A stretch of 64,000 bases of DNA from Paralithodes platypus (GCA_032716605.1 JAVRFV010002373.1:234001-298000); one strand, 5' to 3'; numbered from the stretch's first letter, positions 10,961 through 22,491 are shown. The notes: a model not told the origin generated them from the letters alone. Made by a program: numbers and translations.

Positions 10961-11489
10961 TTGGCTATGTAGCCTAGTCTTTAAAAGAAAAAAATACAGG
11001 TAACAGGAATGTTAGGTTAAATAGGCCTAAGGCTTGGCATAGGCTATAGCCTAGGTTAGGCTAGCCTAGACTAACATCCAAAGGTACCGGTAGGTTACGA
11101 AACAAAATTTACGATAAAAATTTTGTAGGCTATACCTATAGCCTAGGCTAGCCTAGGCCTATTCCCACAAGTAGGCTAGGCATCGTCATATCTGTAATCT
11201 AACCTCCAAGGCTAGGCCTAAATAACACTTACTTGGCTAGCCACTAGCCTAGGCTTAATTTCTTCCACTGTCCACCTACATAATCAGGGTGCCAAAACAG
11301 AAAATATCAAGTTCTGGATCATTTTTCTAAGCTTACAAGGATCAACTTGGTGCGGGGGGCACAGCCCCCCGCTACATAACAGGGGGCTGGGGGGGCATAG
11401 CCCCCCGGCCGCCGGAGAAATTTTGGGTTTATTTAATGTTATTTTAATACCACAAATTTTGTTGATATATTTGAAGATAAATATTGAAT
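10961..11489. repeat. GGCCTAGGC-rich low-complexity tract and G-rich hairpins
   Basis: Repeated short TAGGCCTA/CTAGGC words fill 10961-11280. At 11350-11405 two adjacent hairpins occur, GGGGGGCACAGCCCCCC and GGGGGGGCATAGCCCCCC. Similar G-rich hairpins lie near 11850 and 15350. No gene was seen. Confidence 0.5.
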
Positions 11490-11725
11490 CTATATGCTCT
11501 AAAGATCATAAGAAAATTTGTTTTAACCCTCAGCAAAACCTAATAAAAAAGTATGGTACTAAAATGTATTTTTCGTAACAAGGTTGTCAATACGGTACTT
11601 TCAGTCATCGATAGCTCTAAAGATCATATGAAAATGTGTTAAACCCTCGGAAAAACCTAATATAAAAGTATGGTACTAAAATTTAATTTTCGTAACAAGG
11701 TTGTCAATACGGTACTTTCCCGTTA
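11490..11725. repeat. two-copy tandem repeat, ~117 bp
   Basis: Two copies begin CTCTAAAGATCATA and end GTTGTCAATACGGTACTTTC, spaced about 117 bp. They are AT-rich and non-coding. Confidence 0.65.
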
Positions 11726-11897
11726 TCAATGTACAATCAAGCTGAAGATTGCAGAGTAAACACCATAGACTTCATCGACTTTTCTTTCACCTTCGTATAA
11801 TCGACAGCCAATTTTTTTTGGGGGGGGATTAGTACTCAACCAGTTGTGGGGGCGGCAGCCCCCATTCATAATACAGTACTAGGTTAGGTTAGGTAAG

Positions 11898-12175
11898 GTT
11901 TTTTTTTTTTTTTTTTTTTCTATATTCCAACTACTCCCTCTCGGGCATAGGCTGAGAGCCTGTACATTCCACCGCTCAACACGGTGAAGCCCGTGAGGTC
12001 TTGTTCCAGTCTGGGAAGTGAGACATGTGAAGCATCCATCATGGCTCGAAGCAGCTCCATCTCTGAAGCGGCCGGTTGCTTCGCTCAAGTGCTTCACCGT
12101 CTCACCTTCCAGACTCAGACCCTCACTCTCAGAACGCCACCTATTGAGCAGTGAACTCACTAGGCATTGTTCCCC
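11898..12175 (-). mobile_element. poly-A-tailed non-autonomous retroposon, copy 1
   Basis: On the minus strand the unit begins near 12175 and runs into a poly-A tract (T run at 11899-11919 on +). A diverged copy lies at 29630-29950, sharing CTCTCGGGCATAGGCTGAG and the AACGCCACCT-TGAGCAG block. No conserved ORF. Confidence 0.6.
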
Positions 12176-12179
12176 TGTA

Positions 12180-12400
12180 ACATATTTTGAATATGGGAAT
12201 ATTCATACAGTGTTATTTAATCAGGGAACAATGAGGGTATTTTTTTGGCATTTCGGTGGGCTTTGTGGTAATGCACTGATACTAGGTACAGCACAAATTC
12301 AATCCCAATAATATCTTCCCATTGACATATCGGGATTTGAACCCGGGTCCATTGGATTACCAATCCAGTGGCATGACCACTCCACCACACCTTGGTTGTT
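12180..12400 (-). mobile_element. tRNA-derived SINE, copy 1
   Basis: The minus-strand head resembles a tRNA: GTGGTGGAGTGGTCATGCC (A-box side), an anticodon loop TTGGTAA (Thr-like GGT), and GGGTTCAAATCCCG (B-box/T-arm). The body ends GGGAATATTCATACAG-like sequence on the + side. Another copy is at 33146-33350 and a fragment at 42453-42542. The pairing is too degraded for a working tRNA gene. Confidence 0.75.
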
Positions 12401-12796
12401 AGGTTAGGCTAATGTCTTTTCAAATCACTATCGAGGGGCTGTCTCAACATCATTGATAGGCCTAATGGGGAAAATAGGTTTTCCCGAGATTTCTAATTAA
12501 TTACAAACACTATATATTGATGCAAATGACCAATTTTGTTTATAAAAAACACTCGGAAAATTTGTGGTATTAAAATAACATTTTTCCAAATTTTGAGATG
12601 TGAAGGTAAATATACGCACAATACATGCTCAAAATTTATTAAAAGGAATGAATAATATTGTAAGTAAAAGGGATGTTATGTATGTTTACTGGTGTTTAAT
12701 CAGGATACAAGGGGAGCTGGCTGCCTGTACTTCAGTCTCAAAGAGATTCACTTCAGGTCCACTAATATAGGCATTGAAAACAGATTTTTAAATTAT
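12401..12796. other. gene-free AT-rich spacer
   Basis: Contains a segment (12505-12595, TATATTGATGCAAATGACC to AAATAACATTTTTCC) that recurs at 43293-43378. No gene was seen. Confidence 0.45.
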
Positions 12797-14045
12797 TTTT
12801 TTTTTTTTTTTTTTTTTTCTATGTGATTGAGGGAGGCAAAAGGCATAACTGCCTATAACGAGTGCCTCCCCCATAGTTGAAAGAGTGACAGGGCCAAAAT
12901 CAAGGGACGTTCGAGCCAAAATGCCTGGACACACGGAGTTTGAAGCAATTTAAGTCATAGGAAGAGGGAAAGACTGATTCTGGGAGAGAGTTCCAGAGCT
13001 CAGATGTTGAGTAGAAGAAAGTTTGAGAGTAACGTTTCACTCTTGGGTTGGAGAGTTGCACAGAGTAGGGGTGGGATTGAGTTGCAAGACGGGTACCACG
13101 TGCCCTACGTAAAGGAGGTGGTATGCACTGGGATAGCTCTGAGGAACACTGATTATTATAGTAGCGATAGAATAGCGAGAGATGCAACATTGCGGCGGAG
13201 AGAGAGAGATTGCAGAGAGTTAGTGAGTGGACGGGAGTTAATGATACGAAAGGCCTTCCTTTCAACTTTGTCTAGGAGAGCGGTGTGAGAGGAACCTCCC
13301 CACACATGTGAACAATACTCAATACAAGGGCGCACTATGCCCCTGTACAGAGCAAGAAGCTGTGCAGGGGAAAAGAACCCCCTAAGGCGGTTGAGCACAC
13401 CCAGCTTCTGGGAGGCTGCCTTAGCAAGACTGGTAATATGGTCCTTCCAAATGAGAGCAGAAGAAAAAGAGACACCAAGAATATTGAGAAAAGATGAAGG
13501 GTTGATTTTTGTATTGTTGAAGAATAAGGGATAGTCCGCTGGGAGATCCTGACGGGTAGATAGATGGAGAAATTGGGTTTTGGAAGCATTAAAGTTAACA
13601 AGGTTTTCTCTGCCCCAATTGGAAATAGTATTTAGATCAGAATTTAAGAGTTCTATGGCTTCATTACATTTGTCGTTGAGGGATTGCTGACTGGGGCGTT
13701 CTGAAAAACTAATGGAGTAGTGTAAGGTTGAATCGTCTGCGTATGAATGGATGGGAATTAAGGTACAGTTAAGGAGATCATTTATAAAAATTAGAAAGAG
13801 AATAGGAGATAGGACAGAGCCCTGAGGAACACCGGAGTTTATAGGGTGAGGAAGTGAACAATGGCCGTCCACAACCGCAGCTATGGAACGGCCGGAAAGG
13901 AAATTAGAGACAAAGGCACAGATGGAGGGATAGAAACCGAAGGAGGGTAGTTTAGAAATTAAAGATTTATGCCAGACTCTATCGAAGGCTTTCGATATGT
14001 CTAGTGCAATAGAAAAAGTCTCACCGAAGTCCGAAGTCCGAAGTC
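12797..14045 (-). mobile_element. LINE family F, 5'-truncated, with poly-A tail
   Basis: The minus strand encodes most of an RT domain: ALDISKAFDRVWHKSL near 13990, INSGVPQGSVLSPILFLIF near 13820, HSYADDSTLHYS near 13735, then KAASQKLGVLNRLRGFFSP and CIEYCSHVWGGSSHTALLD. One frameshift near 13165 separates the last ~90 residues (YRYYNNQCSSEL to the end near 12900). The + strand T run at 12797-12818 is the poly-A tail. Endonuclease and ORF1 are missing. The closest relative in the window is the full-length LINE at 30.1-33.1 kb. Confidence 0.85.
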
Positions 14046-14325
14046 TCACAGTCCCTGTTTTAGTTTTGTAACTTTTGTCCAATAAAGATTTCATGTATAT
14101 TTGTTGTTGCATTGCAAGAACTATTACATACCGGTACTTAATTTATATCCTTTCATATGATACATGAGCTACTAGGCCTATAGAGTACTGGTTAAAATAC
14201 ATACCGGTACCAGTACCAAGTTTCAAGAATAAACTTTGATTAGAACATTTGTTTGTCTATTATTTTCCCTGGGCCGAGTAAAACATATCTGGGTAGGCTA
14301 TTCCCATCTCGGGTTAGGCTAAGTC

Positions 14326-14352
14326 CTAACCTAACCTAACCTAACCTAACCC
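14326..14352. repeat. interstitial telomere-type array (CCTAA)n
   Basis: About five consecutive CCTAA units, the complement of the arthropod telomere repeat TTAGG. A shorter run lies at 38497-38514. Confidence 0.7.
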
Positions 14353-14577
14353 TAATATAATATAATATACCGGTATAATAAGTTATGTCATAACTTAACA
14401 TTACCTGGGAAAGAGAGGGCAGGGACCCTGGATGACCCATAGCGCATTTTAAGACTGTTATTTCTCAGTAAATACTGGTTTCCGACATTCAATTAAACAT
14501 CCTACAAGTTCTAACCAGTCCCCTGAACAGTTTTTAATAGGTTACTTGAGGATATTTTAACGGGACCATAGGTAAAC

Positions 14578-14800
14578 GGGAACCCAGGGTGTCAATCCAC
14601 AAAATATGAATTGTATCATTAGGCCTATGGTTTATTGTTTTGTTATCATTAGGCCTATAGCGCGACGGAGCGAGCTCTAGGGGGGGGGTTAGGGGGCATG
14701 CCCCCCCCCGTGATTTTTTTGAGAATTTAGGTGTCTAAAACAGTATTTCCTGCAATCTAAAAGCAATCAAGATGGAAAATATGGAGACCAAAATTAGGCC
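14578..14800. repeat. interspersed repeat, copy 2
   Basis: Matches 10380-10700 from GGAACCCAGGGTGTCAATCC to GAAAATATGGAGACCAAAAT, without the internal duplication. Confidence 0.65.
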
Positions 14801-15019
14801 TAGGCTATGTCAATTTACCTTTTTTGTTTCTTAAAAAAAAAAAAAAAATTGGGGGAGTTTCTGTTATCATTAGGCTAGCCTATACAAAAAGTTCATTTGC
14901 ATTATCACTCAAAAAAACAGCGTCGTTTGACAGCCTGTGGGAACCAGATTGACTTGCTCATGTAGTTGTGTGTACACCTTATGTGGTGGATTGTGTTCTT
15001 TTATTTCAAAATTTCATTT

Positions 15020-15062
<43 letters not shown>

Positions 15063-15590
15063 GTTCTTAAAACGGACAATATAAAGATGATGAAATTAAA
15101 TTCATACATCGATTTTATCGTGGCCTACAGGTTCCTTATACCATGTATTTCATTCCTATATGTGTCTAAATGCGCGTACAAAATTATTACTGATCCTGAA
15201 AAAAACAAAATATCCTCTAGGCTATATCGCCTACCTCGCAAGAGGCGGGTGGCTTTGTTTACATCCGCCGCGAAGAAGAAGAAGCGTTGGGGAAAATTTG
15301 GTTTTTGCCCCCTACTGTTTAAATATATGACGATTTCAATAAATCTTGAGGGGGGGGGGCTTGCCCCCCCTCTACATATTTTGTATCCAACGACAAACGG
15401 TTATGGCCAAATAGTTATTTTTCGCGAGTGACGGGACGTGTTTTTAGATTGTTGTTTAATGGGTAAATATGAATTTATGCCTATTTTCACACATCAAAAC
15501 ACCCTTACACAACTCTAAACTAGATAAAAACAATCGAAATGATTTTTTAGCAATTTAATTACATCATCTTTAAATTGACCCTTAAAACTA
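14801..15590. other. gene-free stretch with (AAT)n microsatellite
   Basis: An ATA/AAT array lies at 15022-15061 and a GGGGGGGGGCTTGCCCCCCC hairpin at about 15348-15370. The open frame across the microsatellite is compositional. Confidence 0.5.
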
Positions 15591-15800
15591 GCGCATGCTA
15601 AGCCAGCTAAGGATAGCCCAATAAGGCCGATTAGGCGTATTTCCAATGGGGTCCTGTACTACTACCCCCTCCGCATCCCCTTGCTCATGAGGGACGGTAA
15701 CGACTCGGTGCTTGTGAAAAATATTTAATGCGCCGAGCGTGGGCGCGATCCTGTGACCTGGGTGGAAGTCCAAGACGCTAGTCACTACACCAGCGTTATT
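15590..15800 (-). mobile_element. tRNA-derived SINE-like element
   Basis: On the minus strand GCTGGTGTAGTGACTAGCG followed by CACCCAGGTCACAGGATCGC resembles tRNA A- and B-box regions in order and spacing. The B box is degraded. No tRNA fold could be completed. Confidence 0.45.
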
Positions 15801-16153
15801 TTCACATAACGATTTTGATTAGTTAATTTGCATTTATCTTGTGTCGTCCCAGTTTTGGTTTGTTTATTTTGCAAGTTTTACATTAGGCTAGGCTATAATT
15901 TCCTAAAAGAACTTACATTTTGTCTTTAGAATCCTATGTTGGATCATGGTTCATGTTCATTGCTTCCATATAGTAATTATATCAAAACAACAAACTTAAG
16001 AAAAAAGACAAGATGAAAGACCTTTCAGGACAAACTAAAAACAAATCAATAAGCCTAGAGTGACATTGTCGGTAGTGGTACACCCGGTAACTACATCCAT
16101 CCCGGATGTTTTTGAGCAGCATGGTGTGCGGGGTAACCGGGGTTCAAGATAGC

Positions 16154-16756
16154 CTAGCGGTACGGACGGTCAAGTTGCTCCATGAGCCAGTCGTAGCTAT
16201 GCTCGGCTTGAACGGGTCCGTGAGGCAGACCAACCCAACGAGTTACCCTCTCATTGCTAGCACGCGCTCGCTGTGTGAACCCATCCAGAACCTTTACAAT
16301 GTGCTCCGGAGTATAAGGCATAGGACGTGGCCGACGGGCAGGAACAGTCGTCGCAGTCTTCTTGGCAACAACTGGCTGGCTTGGACCATTGGAAAGTTTT
16401 GGTGCGACTGATACTGGCTTATTCACGACCACTAGCTGGGTTGGACAGTTGGACATTTGTGGTGCAATTGTCACAGGCTTATTTATGATCACTGGCTGGA
16501 AAGCCACAGCGGCCCCTACTTCAAGCCAAACAAATGGCTTATAAATGCTGGACCATTTTGGAGAGAGTGTCATAGGCTGGCGTGGCTGGGTACGTCCAGT
16601 GTGTCCAGTGTTTGGGACTGGACGGTCAGCACGCTTCACCTTCTTACGGGGAGGACCTTCCGTGCCTGAATTTTGGAAAGTAATTTTCTTAGGGGCAGTA
16701 CCCTCCTCAGGGTTGATGGTCAACACCCTCTTGATGTAGGCGTCACTGTAAGACAT
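16154..16756 (-). CDS. unrecognised 200-residue basic/proline-rich protein
   Basis: A single open frame starts at an ATG at 16756 (minus). The N-terminus is followed by a nuclear-localisation-like PPRKKVKR near residue 36. Residues ~85-130 hold three related units of the form VVxNKPVxxAPxxSNxPxQ, suggesting internal repeat expansion. The C-terminal ~55 residues (MPYTPEHIVKVLDGFTQRAR onward) look more folded, with aromatic and charged residues. No family was recognised. It could be a small nuclear host protein, the ORF1 of an unseen retroelement, or chance. No neighbouring exon, intron border or poly-A signal was found, so coding status is uncertain. Confidence 0.4.
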   Translation of the reverse strand: MSYSDAYIKRVLTINPEEGTAPKKITFQNSGTEGPPRKKVKRADRPVPNTGHTGRTQPRQPMTLSPKWSSIYKPFVWLEVGAAVAFQPVIINKPVTIAPQMSNCPTQLVVVNKPVSVAPKLSNGPSQPVVAKKTATTVPARRPRPMPYTPEHIVKVLDGFTQRARASNERVTRWVGLPHGPVQAEHSYDWLMEQLDRPYR

Positions 16757-16769
16757 CTTGTTTGATGTT

Positions 16770-17650
16770 TCTTACGTGAAGGGACAATTACCCGAAAAAG
16801 TCTAGGCTAGGCTAGGCCTATATTACAAATGGCAGATTATCACTGATAACCTACTGTAATTAATTAACTTCTATCTTAGGCTATGTATATCACCCTTAAC
16901 TTAATTATATTCTTATAAATAACTTTGGCCTATACCCAATTTAAGGCGGAAGAGACAACTTTATCAAGACGTTAACTCACTGAGGCTGCAACGCGAGTTT
17001 GAACAGTGTTTAATGATCTCGACTTTTTAAGGGGTCTTGCTCCACCTGTTCTGCAGTGTTACCAACTCAAAATATATAATTCTGCTAGATTAGCTCTAAG
17101 ATATCCATAGAATTTCGCTAGCTAGTATAAAAAATTGGACTATTGATTGATAAAAAGGCTAAAATATTTAGAATATGGAATAAAATGCACTATTTGTCTC
17201 AAATAATTGTTGATGTATGCTAAAATAATGCTGCTAGATTGAGGTAAAATGTTCAATAGCTAAATTGGCAACACTGCTGAGGCGGGAAGAGTCCTGTAAA
17301 ATGTTGAGACTTCGGCGCTGTAAAGTTTCGTTTCCACTAGATAATGCTTGGCTTTGAAACTATTGATTAGGTTTCTATTGTATTGCGTAGTATTGCCACT
17401 CACAATTGAGTATTGTTAGGTACCTATTATAGACTATTGTGTAAATTTAGCCTAGTGTATAATACATGTGGCGAATACTATTACATACCGAATAACAGTG
17501 TAAGAAAAATAAGTTTTAGGGGTAACCGAGATATTTTATGATTTTTTTTTTTTTGGTATTTAGAGAACCCATACATGAATGTTTTCGAACAGAATGACGT
17601 GCATGATTTTATAGAGAATCAATAGAGTAAAAGAGACATCATATCGGGTT
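16770..17650. other. gene-free AT-rich spacer
   Basis: AT-rich sequence with a T run near 17540. I see no ORF, repeat copy or splice-bounded exon in it. Confidence 0.4.
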
Positions 17651-18070
17651 GTTTTCTTGGTTTTGTATATCTATATTTCTGCTTCCAGAAAATAGCTATA
17701 CATAATATGTTAGTGAAGCATGGGAGACCAGGTCGTGGCTTGATCATGCAATCTCTAGCTCTGACTTTCATGACTCTATCTCAGAAATGGCCATAAGATA
17801 CGACATTACGGATGACGACCACATACCTTTAGAATTAACAATCCAAATTAATAAAGCACCGGAAATAACAGAAACTAGCAATAGCATCAAGGCAAAAGTT
17901 CCATGGAATGTAATCTCAAATGAAGAGTGCCAAATGTACTGTGATAAAACCAAAGACTTATTAAATAGGGTGAAATATGATGGTAATGGTGTAGCACAAT
18001 GCAGGGATCCAAAATGTAGTGATGCACAACACAGAAAGGACATTATTAAATTTTACAATAGTAAATAGTA
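17650..18070 (+). mobile_element. LINE family C, fragment 1 of 3 (end of endonuclease)
   Basis: Translation from about 17700 reads SWLDHAISSSDFHDSISEM and continues through DDDHIPLELTI and CQMYCDKTKDLLNRV to AQCRDPKCSDAQHRKDIIKFY. This is the end of a LINE endonuclease (SWxDH and DHxPL motifs) and the linker that precedes RT. The element continues at about 21965 after a younger LINE and again at 24279 after a DNA transposon. Confidence 0.7.
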
Positions 18071-18163
18071 GAAGATATTAGCATCACAATACTAGATGCC
18101 CATAGTCTCCCCCCCGCAACACTAGCAGACACGGCAGAGCCTCCTCAAAACGCAGCAAGACAG

Positions 18164-18889
18164 GTGAGGTCGGGGACCCCAACGAGCACACACCCCACAT
18201 GCAACGGATGCAGCCATAATGCCCCTACATACAGAAGAACAGGTGAGGCTAGTGCTGTAAATTCAAATCCATGGAGACCTAGGCCCAGAGCTGAAAACAA
18301 GGGCACTTATATTAGGAGGAAAAGCATGGACGTATGCAATTTCTACCTAAGAAATGAATGCCGATATGGAGTAGTTGGCATGGGATGCAAACAAGACCAC
18401 CCAAAAATATGTGCAAAATTCATGAAGCACGGGCGGGATGAAAGGATCGGTTGCAAGCGTGGATGGAAGTGCATCGACTACCACCCATATGTATGCAGAA
18501 TCTCGCTCAACAAAAGGGCATGTACTATCAGAGACTGCAATCTTCCACACATCAAGGGAACCAAAATACTGACGCCCAGAAACAATGTCAACAAACCAAG
18601 GGAACACGCTACAGGACACATCCAAAGGGAATTTTCCTACACGCCAACACATGAGGAAAAATTAGAAAGCCAACACAATGCCCTCAGAAGCTGGCCAACC
18701 ATCCAGCAAACTCACAAGGTCAGACCAGCAGCGGTACACACGGCTATGCCCGACCAAGGTGCTTTTTTAGAGGTAGTAATGGGACGTCTTCTGGAAGTGG
18801 AAAAACGATCTCAAGTGATAATGGAGAGATTCCTAGCCCAAACCGAGGGGCCAGACATGAACCACAGAGGAAGGTGCAACTACCACTAA
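18164..18889 (+). CDS. LINE D ORF1, CCCH zinc-finger nucleic-acid-binding protein
   Basis: The frame ends in TAA at 18889; the start is not fixed, because the first codon at 18164 need not be the initiator. Residues ~55-130 carry three Cys/His clusters: CNFYLRNECRYGVVGMGCKQ then H, CAKFMKHGRDERIGCKRG then C-x4-H, and CRISLNKRACTIRDC then H. These fit CCCH fingers spaced about 25 residues apart, which bind RNA. The C-terminal ~70 residues hold a possible coiled coil (VVMGRLLEVEKRSQVIMERF). Presumed role: RNP packaging of the element's RNA. It overlaps ORF2 in the -1 frame. Confidence 0.7.
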   Translation: MRSGTPTSTHPTCNGCSHNAPTYRRTGEASAVNSNPWRPRPRAENKGTYIRRKSMDVCNFYLRNECRYGVVGMGCKQDHPKICAKFMKHGRDERIGCKRGWKCIDYHPYVCRISLNKRACTIRDCNLPHIKGTKILTPRNNVNKPREHATGHIQREFSYTPTHEEKLESQHNALRSWPTIQQTHKVRPAAVHTAMPDQGAFLEVVMGRLLEVEKRSQVIMERFLAQTEGPDMNHRGRCNYH

Positions 18890-21575
18890 CTAGTTTTTTT
18901 GTGGGCAACATCAGAGGACTCTACCCACGAAACAATCAATGTAAAGTCCCCATGTTGGAAGAAATTGCAGAGGAAGATAACTCAATTTTTCTAGCCCTCA
19001 CAGAAACACACTTGAACGAAAACATTTTTGATGCAGAGATCAATATCCATAATTTCACACTATTCAGAGCAGACAGAAGCCACGGAGGAGTAGCACTCTA
19101 CCTAAGGGAGGATATGGCTGCAAACACCGAAACTTTAGTTGCATTCTCAAACGGCACAACAGAGCTACTAGCAGTACACATAAGACAAACCGACATGCTC
19201 ATCATAATTTTGTACCGACCTCCAAACACCACAGGGGAAATTTTCAATGAGGTCACAGAGAAGATACAATCACTCCTACAAAATCTGCCAACTACCGCTA
19301 CAGATGTCATCATCACAGGAGATTTCAACCTGCCCATCATCAATTGGGCAACCATGAAAATAGACGGAGGATCCAGGGATGAAAAACAGCAAGCCAAGGA
19401 GCTAATGACTATCATGGACACTGCATACATGAAGCAATACATCGAGGAACCTACAAGAGGCAACAACACACTGGACTTACTATTTGGCAACAACTTCGAC
19501 CTGGTACACTCGTACGAAACTGTAAAAACTATAATGTCCGACCACAGCCTCATCAAAGTTAGAACCCCCACACCAGCCACACCACCAAGAAGATGTCAAC
19601 AGGAATCAAGCCAAATCCCCTGCACCTCTCTGAAAGATCTCAACTTCTACAGCAAAGATATAGACTGGGACATACTGAGAGCAGAACTGGCAGAAACTGA
19701 TTGGAGGGCACTATTCAAAGATAAAAACGTCGACGAAACTCTCAGTATCCTCCAGAAACAATGCCTGGAGACCTGTAAAAACATCATACCACCCAAATCA
19801 AGCAGGAAGCAGATTAAACTAATTCCCAGAGATAGAAAAATACTAATGAAGAAAAGGACGTATTTGAGAGCCAAGCAAAGGAAGTCCAGCCATGCGCACA
19901 CTATCACCAAACTACAAGAAGAGCTCGATGAAGTTGAACGAAAACTCATACAGTCACACCAAGAGCAAAGAACACGTGAAGAACTCCAAGCAGTTGCAAA
20001 CATACGAGTAAATAGTAAATTCTTCTATGCATACGCAAAAAGGAGACTCAGGAACACCTCAACAATAGGACCACTTGCAAAACCTACGGGCGAACTTGAG
20101 AGTGACCCAACCGAAATGGCCAAGATACTCAAACAGCAGTACGAAAGTGTCTTCAGCCCGCCAAATGAAGACAAGAAAATTGATAATGCAACGACCTTCT
20201 TTGACAACGCTCCTGGGACACCACATCAACTCTCCTCGGTAACAGTATCAACAGAGGACATAATAGCAGCCATCGACAAGATTGGACCAAACTCTGCGGC
20301 AGGACCAGACGGCTTTCATGCCCAACTGCTAAAAAACTGCAAACATCAGCTAGCCTTGCCTCTAAAACTGCTGTGGAGCAAGTCCCTCCAAACTGGATAT
20401 GTACCACAATCCCTAAAAGAAGGTACCGTCCCACCAATACATAAAGGGGGTAGTAAAGGCATAGCCAAAAATTACAGACCAGTGGTGCTGACGTCACATC
20501 TTATTAAAATCATAGAAAGAACAATACGAGCTAAGATGGTCAGCTACCTGGAAGATAACGAGGCATTCAATGAGGGTCAACATGGCTTTAGACAAGGCCG
20601 CTCCTGCCTTTCACAACTACTATCACACTACGACAAAATCCTACAGGATATTCAAGACAGAGAAAATGTAGACGTCATATATCTAGATTTCGCCAAAGCT
20701 TTTGACAAGGTGGACCATGGGATCCTTCTACATAAACTCAAATCACTGGGAATAGGGGAGACCTTGGAAGATGGCTCCACAGTTTCATCACCAACAGAAA
20801 ACAAAGAGTCACGGTTCAAGGAAGCCTATCAGAAGCAGGTGGGGTCATCAGCGGAGTATCACAAGGATCAGTACTGGGACCTCTCCTATTCCTCATCATG
20901 ATAGGAGACATCGACAGGGACCTGGAACACTCAGCAGCCTCATCGTTTGCAGACGACACCAGACTCATGAAGAAAATCACCTCACAACATGATGCACAGC
21001 TACTACAACAAGACTTGGACAAAATCCTGAAGTGGGCAGAAGAAAACAACATGGCCCTAAACGGAGACAAGTTCGAGCTTCTAAGGTACGGGAACAAGAG
21101 AGCACTACAAAACTACACCAACTACAAAAGTGGACAGCAAGAAATTACCGCCAAGGACACAGTGAAGGACTTGGGAGTAAATATGAGCAGTGACGCCACT
21201 TTTTCCCAGCATATTACCAAAGCCACAACAACAGCAAAACAAATAGCAGGCTGGATCCTGAGAACCTTCCACACAAGAAATGAGAGGTGTATGTTAATAC
21301 TGTGGAAGTCACTGGTCCTAGCACGACTGGAGTACTGCTCTCAGCTCTGGTCTCCCCAAAAAGTAGGAGAAATGACAGAAATTGAAGCCACCCAGAGGAC
21401 ATTCACCAGTAAAATCCATGGGTTTCAACACTTTAACTACTGGGAGAGACTCAAGGAGCTGCAGCTGTACTCACTTCAAAGACGTAGGGAGAGATACATC
21501 ATCATCTACGTCTGGAAGATTTTGGAAAAAAAGGTACCAAATCCAAACATCCAAGAGACTCAACACCAAAGGTGA
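18874..21575 (+). pseudogene. LINE D ORF2 (endonuclease + reverse transcriptase), frameshifted
   Basis: The endonuclease part shows NIRGLYPRNN, ALTETHLNE, GGVALYLRED, ITGDFNLP (~residue 147) and MSDHSLIKV (~221). RT follows with GPDGFHAQLLKNC, NYRPVVLTS, GQHGFRQGRSCLSQLL and YLDFAKAFDKVDHG (~604). The frame is lost near 20755 in a short G run: restoring one base joins the later RT motifs, including SGVSQGSVLGPLLF and FADDTRLMKK (20898 frame), and the thumb region YCSQLWSPQKVGEM. More frame changes follow 21575. ORF2 has no ATG at its start; the in-frame codon at 18874 is GTG and the frame is open further upstream, overlapping ORF1. Confidence 0.8.
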
Positions 21576-21949
21576 GGGAGGCTGTGCTATGTGAGGACTA
21601 CGCCGGGATCAACACAAAAAACCAAATCCCTGATCCATCACAGCTTTGCATACAATGGAACCAGACTGTTCAACTGTATACCAGCCTCTCTCAGGAACAT
21701 GGAAGGTGTCTCCAGACACCTTCAAGAAACACTTTGACATGTGGCTGGCCAAAATACCGGACCGGCCACCAACACCAGGATACCCCAGCACCAACTCCAA
21801 CCGACTTCTGGAATGGAGAGTGGAAGAAAGGGAGCTGCCTGGTCGCAGTGGAGCCCCAGCTCAACTGTGTCACTAACGGACGGAATACAACAAAGTGTAA
21901 CAAAGTGTAAGTGTATAATAGATTCTTTATCAAAAGTGGGGGAAAGTAT

Positions 21950-22491
21950 TATTTTTTAATAGCCATAAATATAAGTCCTCATTCAATAAGCCAGGTTGGC
22001 AAGACTATGTGGCTGAGATGTATCAGGCCTCCAGAGATGCTAGGTCTCATTGGCTTGAGGTAGGTCAGCCCAGACAGGGGCCTATATTTGAACTTCACAA
22101 AAGAGCAAAGGCTAGGACCAAATATGCCATTAGATTTATTAAGCAAAATTAAAACCAATTAAGGAAGGAAGCCCTTGCAAAGAGTCTGGCAGAAAAGGAT
22201 ACTAACTGTTTTTGGAAGGACATCAGATCCATGCAAAATTGTAACACACCATTACCTGTCAGTGTTGAGGGGGTTACGGGTGAAGAGAACATTGCTGACT
22301 TATGGAAAACTCATTTTAAGGAACTACTTAACAGTGTAAACCAAAGGTCTACTAATGGTGCAATTCAATATGTGAAAGATAGTAGCCTAATTATGAAGAC
22401 ATTAAAGTGACTGAAAGTGATTTTGAGAATGCCATAAGAAAACTTAACCTAAACAAAGCTTGTGGGCTGGATGGTATATATGCAGAACATC
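21950..22491 (+). mobile_element. LINE family C, fragment 2 of 3
   Basis: Resumes LINE C: NKPGWQDYVAEMYQASRDAR, GPIFELHKRAKARTKYA, FWKDIRSMQN and ENIADLWKTHFKELLNSV. An in-frame stop near 22148 and a frameshift near 22405 are followed by DFENAIRKLNLNKACGLDGI and AEHLK, the start of the RT domain. The next codon of RT is found at 24279, after the TTAA-flanked insertion. Confidence 0.8.

Larger units (their letters stand above)
18085..21945 (+). mobile_element. LINE family D (CR1/L2-like), inserted in LINE C
   Basis: A two-ORF element: ORF1 with CCCH-type zinc fingers and ORF2 with endonuclease and RT. It sits between the two halves of LINE C. The 3' end shows a short tandem ACAAAGTGTA repeat (about 21890-21910), the style of tail used by CR1/L2-type LINEs instead of poly-A. 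Frameshifts in ORF2 make it inactive. Exact target duplications were not determined. Confidence 0.8.

Noticed and set aside
12335..12400. Functional tRNA-Thr gene on the minus strand
   Set aside because: The cloverleaf does not close fully, the same sequence recurs at 33.3 kb with a common 3' body, and it is the head of a SINE.
14937..15431. 164-codon ORF with a run of isoleucines
   Set aside because: The frame passes through an AAT microsatellite and ends in a G-rich hairpin repeat; no conserved features.
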